DNA from: Excoecaria cochinchinensis
Lineage: Eukaryota > Streptophyta > Magnoliopsida > Malpighiales > Euphorbiaceae
Length of the DNA stretch: 64,000 nt
Assembly (NCBI GenBank): GCA_947683425.1
Contig: CANTUQ010000043.1
Span: 5,961,501-6,025,500, forward strand
Direction of reading: 5' to 3'
Shown here: piece after piece, positions 33,836 to 44,506 of the stretch
How the letters are laid out: each line of letters begins with the position of its first letter
Numbering within the stretch: the first letter of the stretch is position 1
Notes under the pieces: generated by a model
Seen by the model: only the letters and a program-made list of their open reading frames with translations
The model's database searches: none
What the model was told of the DNA's origin: nothing
Program-made: the position numbers and the translations under genes

Positions 33836-34200
33836 CTCTGTCGCGATCGCGACACTGTCGCGAGCGCGACAGAGACTGGTGATCCTGATGCTGTGCCATC
33901 GCGAGCACGCGACGCTGTCGCGAGCCCGCGATAGTAATAGCTTGTGTGCTCTCTGTCGCGAGCGCGACAACCGTCGCGATCGCGACAGAGCACATTGTTG
34001 GCCTGTGCTATCGCGAGCACGCGACTTGCCGCGACCCCGCGATAGCAATGCTTGTCCTCTGTCGTGACCGCGACACTGTCGCGAGCGCGACAGAGCCGGG
34101 CCTTTCTCTCCTTCCCGCGATCGCGAAGTTCGTCGCGCGCGCACAGCGAAGAGACTATGGTCTCTGTCGCGAGCGCGACAGACATCGCGAGCGCGACAGA
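33836..34200. repeat. GC-rich inverted-repeat block of S3 (TCGCGA type)
   Basis: Dense in TCGCGA and GCGCGAC words. A perfect 16-bp palindrome TGTCGCGATCGCGACA lies at 33839-33854, and GTCGCGAGCGCGACAG-like sites recur about ten times. A smaller cluster is at 33283-33318. The words differ entirely from those of S1, S2 and S6, though the block has the same role in the layout. Confidence 0.8.
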
Positions 34201-35441
34201 TGTGTTATGTTAAATGAGTTTTCTTTGGTGATTTCAATGTTTGAATTCCGAACTTGTGATGCCTTTAGGTGTGTTCTTTGACTATGTCATGAAGTATGTT
34301 AATATAACTGAATGTGTTATGCATATCTATATTTATGATCTTTCTCTAAGATTATTATGATATGCTTAAGTGTAAATTGTATGATGCATTACTGACTTTA
34401 TGATTTTACTCATATGTTTCACCTATTGCTGATTATGTATAATGATATAAATTATATGATGTGAAATATGATTTGTATGATGCATGACCTGCGAGAGTCA
34501 GTCTAGTGGATAGTTAGGCATGCCTAATAGAGTCTTTGTAGCTGCAGCGTCCTTTGAACGATTTAGACCCTGATCAGGTCCCACGACTGGTTCCTCGCGA
34601 ACCCTTTGATATGAAATGTTTTTGGAATGTGGAAAAAAAAATGATGTTGCTTTTCGACTAGTACCTGCATGGTACATTATATTATATGTTTCCTCTGAGG
34701 TTTACCCGGTCAGAGATCGGGCTATATGTTCCCTCATGAGTACTCGTTATCCACTATTATGAGTCAGCAGGTATTTTGATGGTTTGTTTTATTCTGTTTT
34801 GAAACAATCATCAGAATGTGATATCTGAATGAGTAAGAATCAGTTTATATGTATATGAATATGACTACGGGCTTCAGAAAGTAAATCTGTATTTAGTGAA
34901 CATGACTTTTCAGTTAACATGATTATCCGTACTTGGCATGTGATTTGTTATTAGTTTCTGAATGCTTTGAAATGATTCGATCGATGTATTTATGTATATG
35001 AGTTAAGCATGGTTTTATTGTGTACAAGCATGTGAATCAGATCGGTTGTGAGGGTAAGTATATAAGATGTAATCGTACTTTCTGCATGGTTTTGGATATG
35101 AATGTGAAGTGATGCGATTATGCCTTCAGTCTCCGTTATGGGAGTGTTTACAGCATGATATGCTATGTATTAGAGTTGTGCAGCAGAAGTGTGGTGTTTT
35201 GGATGTTTACTTGAGTATGTGGCTCAGCATGATAACATTGGTGTCGTGTTTTGGGTTATGACTGTTTTGGCCCATTCCTGATATATGTATATGATTATAT
35301 GTGTGAGTTTCCGAATGAATGCCTTTATTATGCAAATCTGTTTAGATATATGTTTTGAATATTCGCAATTGCCATTTGAATGTATTTTGCCTTGACGACC
35401 ATTGTGAATGGCCGTCCATATTATTATGTTTGTTTTCCCCA

Positions 35442-35482
35442 CTAAGCGTTATCGCTTAGCACGGGTTCTTTTCCCCGTGCAG
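35442..35482 (+). promoter_or_regulatory. S3 double hairpin with acceptor-like CAG
   Basis: CTAAGCGTTATCGCTTAG (35442-35459), then CACGGG, loop TTCTTTTC, CCCGTG (35460-35479), then CAG/GTGGC. The pyrimidine loop and CAG fit a 3' splice site folded into a hairpin. It could equally serve RNA 3'-end formation. Confidence 0.6.
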
Positions 35483-36773
35483 GTGGCAGGTTTGCTTCTG
35501 TTCGAGTCGCGTATCTGCAGAGTCGGCCACATAGGAGTTAGAAGTAATGGATTTTGTTTAATTTCTGTAGCCTGGATTTTGTAATTCTGATGAATATGTA
35601 TATGTAATAATATGTAAAGATACTTATATAATATTCTGGGCCATGTAAATATTTGTATAGCGAAGTTTGGAGAATAACTTCTATTGTATGCTTGTAAGTT
35701 TTCACAACTGTATGCTTCTGCTTAGTGTATGCACATTTGCGAAATATGCATGTCCAAATCTACTCCTCAAGTTTTAAATTCTTCCGTATTTTAGTATGCT
35801 TTGCCTCGCTTCAGTCCGGTAACACACCTACTCGTACGGCTTCCTACTCCATTGCGGATGGGTTCGTCCACGTATGAGTTGGGGTGTTACAGGGAAAGTG
35901 TTCGAAACATTACTCTTATTAATGACTTAAGTTTTATAAATGAGTTTTTAAGAAATCCAAATTCCATCTCTCATCTCACGTGGTAATGCAATAAATTAAA
36001 GCGCATTTATTCACATAGGAAAAGCGATAAATAAATAAATTAAAAAATAAAATAAAATGAATGGGATAGAACAATCACCCAAAATGAATAAAAGAAAATG
36101 GGACAGAACAATCCCCCAAATAAGAAAATATAAATAAATAAAATTGGCTTAAAATAAACGAGTAAATAAACACATAAAGAACTATTTTTTTTGAGCATTG
36201 ATTGAGAAAGCCGGGATGAGTGATCCCATTTTAAGAAATTTTAGTTCTCCATTTGATAGTGATGTTTTATTGGCTAAAATAGGACATTGGTCCCTTTTTT
36301 TATTAACTTAAAAAGTCCCAATTTATTATATATAAAAGCGTAATTTTCTATAACGCGGATAATTAAAAATATATTTTTTACATACAACATATAGAAATAA
36401 TATAATAAAAATAACACAACTATTAAAATGCAAACCCTTAAATTGGATGGTCTCTAATTCCCGGGCTCTCCAACCCGTGCGTGAATATGACTCACGAAGA
36501 CAAACAATTTTGAGACAATAAAAGATAAAAATGAAATAAAATGTTAGTAAAGTAAATTAAATAATTAATATGAACAAATAAATTAATTGAATAAATTAAC
36601 TTATTAAAATAATTAATAAATTAAACAAATAATAATTAACTAGACTAATCAAATAAGTAAAAACAATTAAACATAAAACAGATATATTATAAAGAGATAG
36701 AAAATAAATGAATGGAACAAAAGCAACGCACGGGAAATAAGGGAAAATGAAGAAAACGGAAGAGAGAAGAAAG

Positions 36774-36911
36774 CACAGCTGTGTTTTCTTACGAAACACA
36801 GCTGTGTTTTCTTACGAAACACAGCTGTGTTTTCTTACGAAACACAGCTGTGTTTTCTTACGAAACACAGCTGTGTTTTCTTACGAAACACAGCTGTGTT
36901 TCTTCAGTGGA
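36774..36911. repeat. Six-fold 23-bp repeat with CACAGCTGTG palindrome, Tat-C 5' LTR
   Basis: Units start at 36774, 36797, 36820, 36843, 36866 and 36889, all near identical, each with the perfect 10-bp palindrome CACAGCTGTG followed by a T run and TACGAAA. Since 23 is not a multiple of three, every frame stays open across the array, which explains the odd peptides predicted there. Further single CACAGCTGTG-like sites lie at 36965-37035. Confidence 0.92.
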
Positions 36912-37256
36912 GCAACGGGCAACGCAGAAAATGAAGGGAAATGAGGGAACGAGACAGCGTGAAAAACACAGTTGTGTTTTCCAAAGGAACACAGCTATGT
37001 TTTTCAACCAAAGCATAAACACAGCTGTGTTTTTTCTCTGTCATGTAAAACAGCTTCGTTCCAATGGAAAAACACCAATTTTGATTTCAAAACACTACAA
37101 CCAACAAGAGCAAACTAAATGGCATGCAATAACAAGGATACAATAGATTAAATTAAGTGATTAAAAACACAAACAAGCATAAAATGAGAGGATGAAATAA
37201 ACTAAAGGGAAAGATTGAAAGACAGCCAGCACACAAACAGAGGAGGAGGAGCGGAC

Positions 37257-37350
37257 TAGTGCACGACTTGTGCACTCATGCACGAGTCGTGCAAGAGGTG
37301 CACGACTAGTGCATGGAGTGCACGAATCGTGTACACTCTTCACGACTCGG
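37257..37350. repeat. TGCACGA/TCGTGCA inverted-repeat cluster, 5' LTR of Tat-C
   Basis: Counterpart of 23770-23875 with scattered differences; half-sites GTGCACGA, TCGTGCA and CACGACTCG recur about six times. Confidence 0.75.
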
Positions 37351-38326
37351 ATAGAGAGAGGACAGGGGAGCTAAGCAAGGGAAATAGGGGCAAACAGAGG
37401 GAGAAAAACCAATTAATAAATATGAGAAAAAGATCAGATCATGCAAAAAACGAGAATTAACGTGCTAACATTTTCATAATGACAATAAACATACGATTAA
37501 CGGGTTAATAAGATCAAGCAAATAATATATACAATATATACAGTATGCACAATATATATAGTGAATAAAAACTTACTTGTTCAATAAAAACGAAGAAGAA
37601 GGATTAAACAAAAAGAAAGAAAAAGAAGAGAAGAGAAAGAAAATAAAAACGAGGTGATTAGTTAGTATTTACCCTCAGATTTTGATCCTTGATCTGCAAA
37701 TGAAGAAGCTCTAATTTCCCTCTTTAGTTTTCTTTGAAAATGCAATTAAAACAGAGACTCCAAAATACGTTTAAAAGAACAGAACCAAAATGATGGATTT
37801 TCAACGTTAAAAACTCCTTTTTTTTCTCAAGATAATCTCAGAATGACTCCTTTTGATGTTCTTCCTTTCTCTCAAAGTTTTATCTCCGTGATCTCTTTTT
37901 TTTTTCAGTTCCAGCTCCCCCAATAATTCTCTCTAATAATCTTCTCCTCCTTTCTTTCTAGCTTTCACTTCTCTCTAAATGTTATTTGGCAGGATTAGTT
38001 CATTTCCTTACTAAATTCAAACATAAACTCTCCTTTTTCAAACCAAATCCCCTGAAATCATGCAGAAGAGACACTGAAGGAGAGGAGCACACATGAGGCC
38101 ACCTCTCAGCAGAAGGATGGGCCTCAAGCAGTGAGGCTACCTCTCACCCAAGGGATATGGGCCTTACTGCACAGGGCCCCCAAAACACACATTTTTTTTA
38201 AATAAAAAATGAAAAAATATTTTTTTCGAGGAGCCATCACTTCCATTTGACTATTGCCCATAAACAGGCATCATTTTCATCATCGGGTAATTTCGGTCTA
38301 GACTGCCTCAGGACCCAGTGTCTACA

Positions 38327-38389
38327 GGTTAGCACAATGGCGGTATTACCATTCTATGGAAGGTTAGCACAATGGCGGTATTACCATTC
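38327..38389 (+). repeat. Tandem-repeat 3' UTR of Tat-B, right part
   Basis: Begins with the GGTTA duplication and holds two units with GGTTAGCACAATGGCGGTAT, the same type as 21590-22156. At about 38390 the array passes straight into LTR-like sequence that lacks the normal LTR start. Confidence 0.85.
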
Positions 38390-39524
38390 GCCCGATTCTG
38401 CCGATTTTTGCCGAAAATCGATTTTTTGACATGTTTTGGGTAAAAAATAATTTTTTATGGGATTTTTCGGGATTTTGTTGAATTTTGACAAATGTTAGTC
38501 AAATTTTGTGGGTGTTAAAAGTCAAAAATAAATAAATAAATAAAAATATTAATTGTAAAAATTTGACTTTTAGGATTTACTTTTGAATTTTTTGTGTTTT
38601 TTTGTTGAAATTGGGGAATGTTTACCTTTGAAAAAAATCTGGAGGAGGACTTGATTGGTTGAGGGATGGAGTTTTAACGGGGGAATTCTTCATTTGGAGG
38701 AAAAATTTTGATATTTGCTAAGAAAAAATTATTCTAAGGGAATCAATTTTTTTTTTCTAAGGGTTTTAGAGAGAAAAAAAGAGGTTCTTAAGGAAAACTA
38801 ATCCATTTTTCTGGAGAGATAAAAAAATTTTATTCTTGGAGTTTATTTTCTTGTTGTTCTTCAGATTAAAAATTCTCTTCTTTGATTTTCTTAATTTTCT
38901 TTTCTTAAATCTAAAAATTTTCTTCTTTGATTTTATTCTAATTTTTCTTAGATCTAAAAAATATTTGTTGAGTTTGAAAACTTGAGAAAGGAAAAGTTAA
39001 TTTCCTTAACTAGAGTTTTCTCATCAAATTAAACAACAAATACCAAAAAATTATTTTTAATTTTTTGTGTTCTTGAGTTATTTGAGATAAAAACTCAAGA
39101 TTTTCTTGAATATTTTCGAGTTTCCTATTGAATCTTGACAAGAAGAATAGATTGAGACATCTTGCTTGTATATTACTTAATTCTGAGGCTAAAAATTCTT
39201 GGATCCATTTTTTTTTTTATCTCATTTCATTTTATTTATGTTAGTTTATTTTGTTTTATTTCATTTTATTTTGCATTGATGAATGTGTATTGTTTTTTGA
39301 GTTGAGATTTATTTTTTAGCATGAGTTTTCAATATTTGTTTTGTTTTTGGTATGACAATGGATAAACATACATGATGTTAGAGGATGAAAAATAAGATTT
39401 ACATGATTTTCGCTTTTAGCATGATTTCTTATGATTTTTTTTTGTATGCTTAAATATTATTATTTTATATTACATGTTTGATTGCTTTCCTCTTGTTTAT
39501 TCATTTAATTTTACTAGTTTATTA

Positions 39525-39539
39525 TCATCATCATCATCA

Positions 39540-39583
<44 letters not shown>

Positions 39584-39711
39584 TGTTTATTGTTGTTATT
39601 ATTATTATCATTGTTATTATTATTATTAATGTTACCATTATTAATTGTATTATCATAATCATTATTATTATCATCACTATCATTATTATTATTATTATTA
39701 GCATTGTTATC

Positions 39712-39764
<53 letters not shown>

Positions 39765-39790
39765 TTTTTTTTTTTTTTTGTTGTTGTGAT
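39525..39790. repeat. TTA/ATC microsatellites in Tat-D LTR
   Basis: Long TTA runs (39540-39590 and 39715-39765) joined by mixed ATT/ATC units and a T run. The predicted poly-Tyr/poly-Ile peptide here is an artefact. Confidence 0.9.
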
Positions 39791-41584
39791 TGGTATTATT
39801 ATTTTCATTATTGTCATTATATTTTGTATGGTGTTATTTCATGATTTAGTTATTGTTATTATTACCATACTTTGCATTATTTTTTTATTATCGTCTTTTA
39901 TGCGTGATGTTCATATATTGAATTAATGTGTTTAATTTAACTTATTTTATGTTGATGTATTAATTTTATACTAGATTTCTTTTATTTTTATTTTTATTTT
40001 TAGTTGATTTTGGAATTATTGCTAATATTTTTTTATTGTTGTTTTTTTATTGGGGCTAAAATGTTGTGCTTATTTGTTATAGCATTTATCGTGACCAAAC
40101 TCCTCACGACACTTAGGAGTTTACATCACTTGGGTGAGACCTTTAGTATCCCTATTTATGTGATTGTGTTTGTTTGTAAATAAAATAGTTTATTTTACAT
40201 ACGTGCCAAATAAAAAATCACAAAAATATTTTGTACAACTAAATTGGGATTTTTATTAATAAATTGGGACCAATGTTCTAGATTTTAGCCAAAAAAATGC
40301 AAAAATATCACAGATTAAAAAGAAAAGTTGATTTTATAAAAAATGGGATCACTCATCCCGATTTTCATGACAAATACCGAAAATAACTCTTCGATCTCTT
40401 TTTAAGTGAGCATGAAGGAACTAATGTTCCTAAATCGAATAAATATCCCGATTTATGTATGTTACCATTTTTGATTGATTCTGTATAATTGTTTAATTTT
40501 ATTTTTATATCTTGTGGGCCCTTTTAATTAATTATTTTTAGGGCAATTTTATTTTCTTTTACTTGGGGATTGTATTTTGTCCCGATTTTCTTTTTAAATT
40601 TTATTCAGCTTTTCTTTTCAATTGGGGATTGTATTTGTTCCAATTTCCTTTTTGTAAATGGTGTGGTTTTGTGTGTTTACTGATTTATTTATCGCTTTAT
40701 TTGCATTTTTCTTTTACTGCTTTCTCGATGCTTGAAATGTGCCTTAAATAAATTGCGTTAATTGTGGGAGATGAGAGATAAAATTTTATAATTTAAAAAC
40801 TCATTTATAATTAACGAAGACATAAATAAGAGTGTAACGCCCCAACACCCCTTGGGAGGATATTAATTCGTCACACACGCATACATATACAAATAATCAT
40901 GCGAAAGCGGAAATAGTAATCATGCAAGACACATTCGTAGCGGAATATCATTTAAGCACAAGCTACTAACATGCCTTATACACAATCTTACAGTCATTTA
41001 CATTTCATTATATTGTTGTCCTTAACATTACAAATACAACCATTTACTTTATCAATTACATATCATATACCAAAAATGTTGTACCTTTACATTTACTGAA
41101 CAATACAAATACCTTATCACATATACAAAAGAACTTTTACTTATACTCCTAGTGGCCATGACCTTCAGATGTCCAACTGTGATGCCCCAATACCCCTTGG
41201 GAGGATATTAGGTCGCCACAACGCATACACATATAGAACACTCATGCGGAAGCCAAAGTAAAATCATACAATCACATGCAGCGGAATAATGGTCTTTAAC
41301 ATAACAAAACATGCCAATAAGCAAACTCATATATTCATTTATATATTCAAAATGAAACTGTTCTATTACATTATAACATTTACTTTACACTTATATACCG
41401 TATACAAAATACACTTTGCTTTGCCATATACATGTCCTATACAAAAGTCGCTTTTCATTTACATATGCCAAGCTATACCAAAAACTCTAGAACATGTATA
41501 CAAAACTATGCCAAATACAAAACTCCATCTTATACACCTAGTGGCCTTGACCTTGCAGATGTGCAACCCTCCGAACCTGTAAAC

Positions 41585-41623
41585 CTACACGGGAAAACAC
41601 CCGTGCTCAGCGATAACGCTTAG
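41585..41623 (-). promoter_or_regulatory. S5 double hairpin with acceptor-like TAG
   Basis: CTAAGCG-TTAT-CGCTGAG (one mismatch) followed by CACGGG..CCCGTG and TAG/GTTT. Layout as in S3. Confidence 0.55.
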
Positions 41624-42290
41624 TGGGGATATCACATATAATATAGACTTCTAACGAAGTCACATGCATCACTTAATCAACCATTGAGCATGCCAACATT
41701 TGATTCATATAGCAACGAAGGAACTTTTAACAAACACATATAGCATCATGTACAAGTTCATATAATCCATATCATGTTCATGTTCTTTTAATAAGACTAT
41801 GGCATATACATTTAACATGTGTCATCTCAATTGCAACTCAAACTATGCTTGGATACACATACTTATGTTCATGTACTTGTAGACGTATACACATATCATT
41901 TACAAAAACACGTAACATGTAACTTACTATGTCTTTCCCAATCATGCTGTCTACATTATTTCATATACATATCATTTATTAAATTATAACTTTACATCTC
42001 ATATACTATCATCTGTACATCTAGATATTAGCTTACGTATAGCATTTCTTATACAAATATCAATTTCTCATATACATGTATAGGTTCATGTAACCATTTC
42101 TGGTAAACAATAATCATATACTTCTATAGCCATTTACTATAGCTCTATAACATTTATACTTCTCTTGTACATATAGCTAACATTTCTTATGCATGTAACA
42201 ACATCTCTTGTACATGTAATAGCAATTCATATACTTTTACATTTTACATATAGCCCAATGTCATGACATAAGTGGATACGGGTACATGTA

Positions 42291-42478
42291 GATACCAAGT
42301 AATGGTACCAAAACATCTAGAGACCATAGTCTCAAGCCATCTAGAGACCATGGTCCCAAACATCTAGATACTTTAAGTATCAACATCTAGACATCCGTCG
42401 ATACCAAACATATAGACACCCGTCAGTGCCAAACATCTAGCAGCTGCAAATCATCTAACCCTTTATAGGCATGCCTAT
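42291..42478. repeat. Array of short hairpins with CATCTA spacers in S5
   Basis: Consecutive inverted repeats of 14-19 nt, separated by 'aacatctag'-like spacers: GATACC..GGTACC (42291-42309), GAGACCATAGTCTC (42320-42333), GAGACCATGGTCCC (42344-42357), GATACTTTAAGTATC (42367-42381) and two imperfect ones to 42430. GCAGCTGC and the 14-bp palindrome at 42465-42478 follow. Confidence 0.75.
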
Positions 42479-44466
42479 CTATCCACTTGTATGAGCATCT
42501 AAAGCTTATAACCATTATCCCATATCAAAACATGTATGATCATTCATATACATTTACTTAAACCCATGCTAGTCATGTAATCTACTTCATCTCTTACTAT
42601 GCATACATACATGTCATTCTAAACTCATTCACATGTAACTCTATATGCATATCATTGCATACATGGTTCACCATGCTCAAGATATTTAAAATATATGCTT
42701 GTTAATACGCATCATCATTCATGATTTATCATACTTAATTTACACATGGATATACTCATATATACGCATTAGCACGTTTATGGTTATACGCATTCACATT
42801 TACACTTATACACCTTCACATTCTTGTTGTACGCATTCATATTCAAGACTATACATATTCGCATTCAAAACTATAGCATTCGCATTCATCATTTATCATA
42901 TTCGCATTCACATACTTAATTCATCACACTTAGAACACTTATAGCTCATACATATTTTTATGTATATTAGTATGCATAATTCATCATGCTTAAGATACTC
43001 AATTTACAATGATAAATATATATAGGACAAGTCAAGGGAACTCGTGGTGAAATTCGGGTGCATTTCGGGAAGAAAAATACCCTAAAAAGACAAAACAGGG
43101 AGGGGTCACGGTGGCAATGAATTGGTTGTGACCGTGACATACTAAATTAAGCAAAACAGAAGCTAACTTTCGACACTGGTTCTCACCATAATTTTGTAAA
43201 GCCCAAACGGATGTTTACACTCAATTTTAGGCAAAGATCCCTCAAAACATTTCTTCCTATATGTCTTATCTTTCAAATGGGACAAGTTTCAGGTCAATTG
43301 GATTTGTAAAACATCATATATGAATTAAACAATATAGACTATTCCAGTGAACCCTACAAGGTAGAGACATGTCTGTTTGTGCTATTTTTATGGGTCTTAG
43401 AGCCAGAATTAGCTCAAAGTCATTTTGCCAAATTTATAGGTATGGAAGTCATAGTTCCAATGAAGCAACAAAAAATCAATTTGGAATTCTATAAATCTAG
43501 TTATGCCCGAAATACTATACGGAGGTCTGGTAAGCTATAAGCAGAATTTTCCCTAACACTAGGGTTCATACTTTTCATGCTTATTCACTTAATATGCTCA
43601 TGGATTTTGTTTAATACTCATCACACATCATGTGTACACTTCAAGTACACCTCTATTAATTAACACATAATCATGCATCAATTACACATCAAAGTCAACT
43701 ATCCATCACATATACCCATATAAAATCAACATAAGAACATGTAAAAACACATATATCCCAAACCTCTTGGACCTCTCCTTCCTTTCTCTTCTATATCACT
43801 TTCTCTTTACCTTAGGCAGCTCTACTTGCCTCTTCAACTCACATACACATACAATACATATACAAGTTCATTAGACTATACTCATAGCTAACAATGAAAT
43901 CAGAAATAGAAGGAGATGAAGAGGATAAACCATATGCTGACATACCTTTCCTAGCCAATTACTCAATCTTCTAAACTATCTCTACCCAACTCTTAGAACT
44001 TCATGGCAAATGAGAGGAAATGAAAGAGGAACAAAAAAAAGGAGAGTGAGCTTTTGAGAGGAAGGCCGGCTCAAGGAAATAAAATGCAGATTTTTACACA
44101 CTTTACCACCTCATGCTTACATGAAAAGAAGGAGGTGTCAAGCTGAGGTAACTTCAAGCTAGGTGTCATGACTTAAGCCATCCCCAAAGCTAGGTGGTAG
44201 CTCTAACAATGATACATGAATTTCCACTATCTCTTGATTAAGATTAATTAATCATCACTAACTTTAATTAATCCCACTTTGTTAATCTAATCTTTCTTAA
44301 TCCAGCAAATTACATTTTAGTTACTACAATACTTTAATTTTATACAATTAAGTCCCTAGATTTACATTTTCAATTAAGTCCAAATCTGTAAACCCTAATT
44401 AACACTTACTAATCCGACTAGGGTACACTTTGGGGTATTACACCAACTCTCATAGAACTTGTAAAC

Positions 44467-44506
44467 CTACATGGGAAAAACACCTGTGCTAAGCGATAAC
44501 GCTTAG
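44467..44506 (-). promoter_or_regulatory. S4 double hairpin with acceptor-like TAG
   Basis: Perfect first stem CTAAGCG..CGCTTAG (44506-44489). The second stem has weakened to CACAGG/CCCATG, then TAG/GTTTAC. Confidence 0.55.

Larger units (their letters stand above)
31909..35891 (+). mobile_element. S3: complete solo LTR in the Tat-C 5' LTR
   Basis: TGTAACACCCC...GGGGTGTTACA, 3983 bp, with exact GGGAA duplications at 31904-31908 and 35892-35896. Modules in order: CT-rich tract (32405-32470), donor-like GAG/GTAAGT with GT at 32535, a first GC hairpin (33283-33318) and the main GC block (33836-34200), palindrome TTAGGCATGCCTAA (34514-34527), double hairpin with CAG (35442-35482). No coding sequence for Gag or Pol; ORFs across the GC block on both strands reflect the repeat. 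Confidence 0.9.
22157..38326 (-). mobile_element. Tat-C: two-LTR Tat-lineage retrotransposon with nested solo LTRs
   Basis: The element runs from 5' LTR (38326-31663) to 3' LTR (24855-22157) and is flanked by exact GGTTA duplications (22152-22156 and 38327-38331) inside the Tat-B repeat array. Internal order in the element's direction: primer site, leader, gag, protease, start of reverse transcriptase, deletion, truncated S2, 3' UTR repeats. S3 lies in the 5' LTR. In a 108-base sample the two LTRs differ at about five sites by eye, so insertion is younger than Tat-A or Tat-B but not recent. Confidence 0.92.
31663..38326 (-). mobile_element. 5' LTR of Tat-C, split by S3
   Basis: The outer parts 31663-31908 and 35897-38326 add up to about 2.68 kb, matching the 2.70 kb 3' LTR. 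The start reverses to TGTAGACACTGGGTCC at 38326. It differs from its sister mainly in a six-fold 23-bp repeat (36774-36911) where the sister has about two degenerate units, and in lacking about 90 bases near 36195. Confidence 0.9.
41178..44442 (-). mobile_element. S5: complete solo LTR inside S4
   Basis: Left end TGTGATGCCCC, right end GGGGTATTACA, exact CCAAC duplications at 41173-41177 and 44443-44447, 3265 bp. Close relative of S4: same palindrome (42465-42478), same hairpin array (42291-42445), a single pair of GTCACGGTGG / TTGTGACCGTGAC inverted repeats (about 43105-43140), donor-like AAAG/GTATGT with GT at 43945-43944, and a double hairpin at 41623-41585 with one mismatch in the first stem. 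Confidence 0.9.

Noticed and set aside
33640..34281. Long ORFs on both strands rich in Arg, Ser and Asp, like SR-type proteins
   Set aside because: They follow the TCGCGA inverted-repeat block, which leaves most frames open on both strands. The same effect appears at 62584-63104 and 59467-59755. No start context or known domain.
36774..36911. CRISPR-like regular repeat
   Set aside because: The units are head-to-tail without spacers, in a plant LTR; no cas gene is present.
36747..37146. Repetitive peptide with NTAVF, KHSCVF and ETQLCF units
   Set aside because: It is the 23-bp LTR repeat read in three successive frames; there is no reason to think it is translated.
39478..39789. 103-codon ORF rich in Tyr, His and Ile
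   Set aside because: It translates the TTA/ATC microsatellite of the Tat-D LTR and is not a gene.
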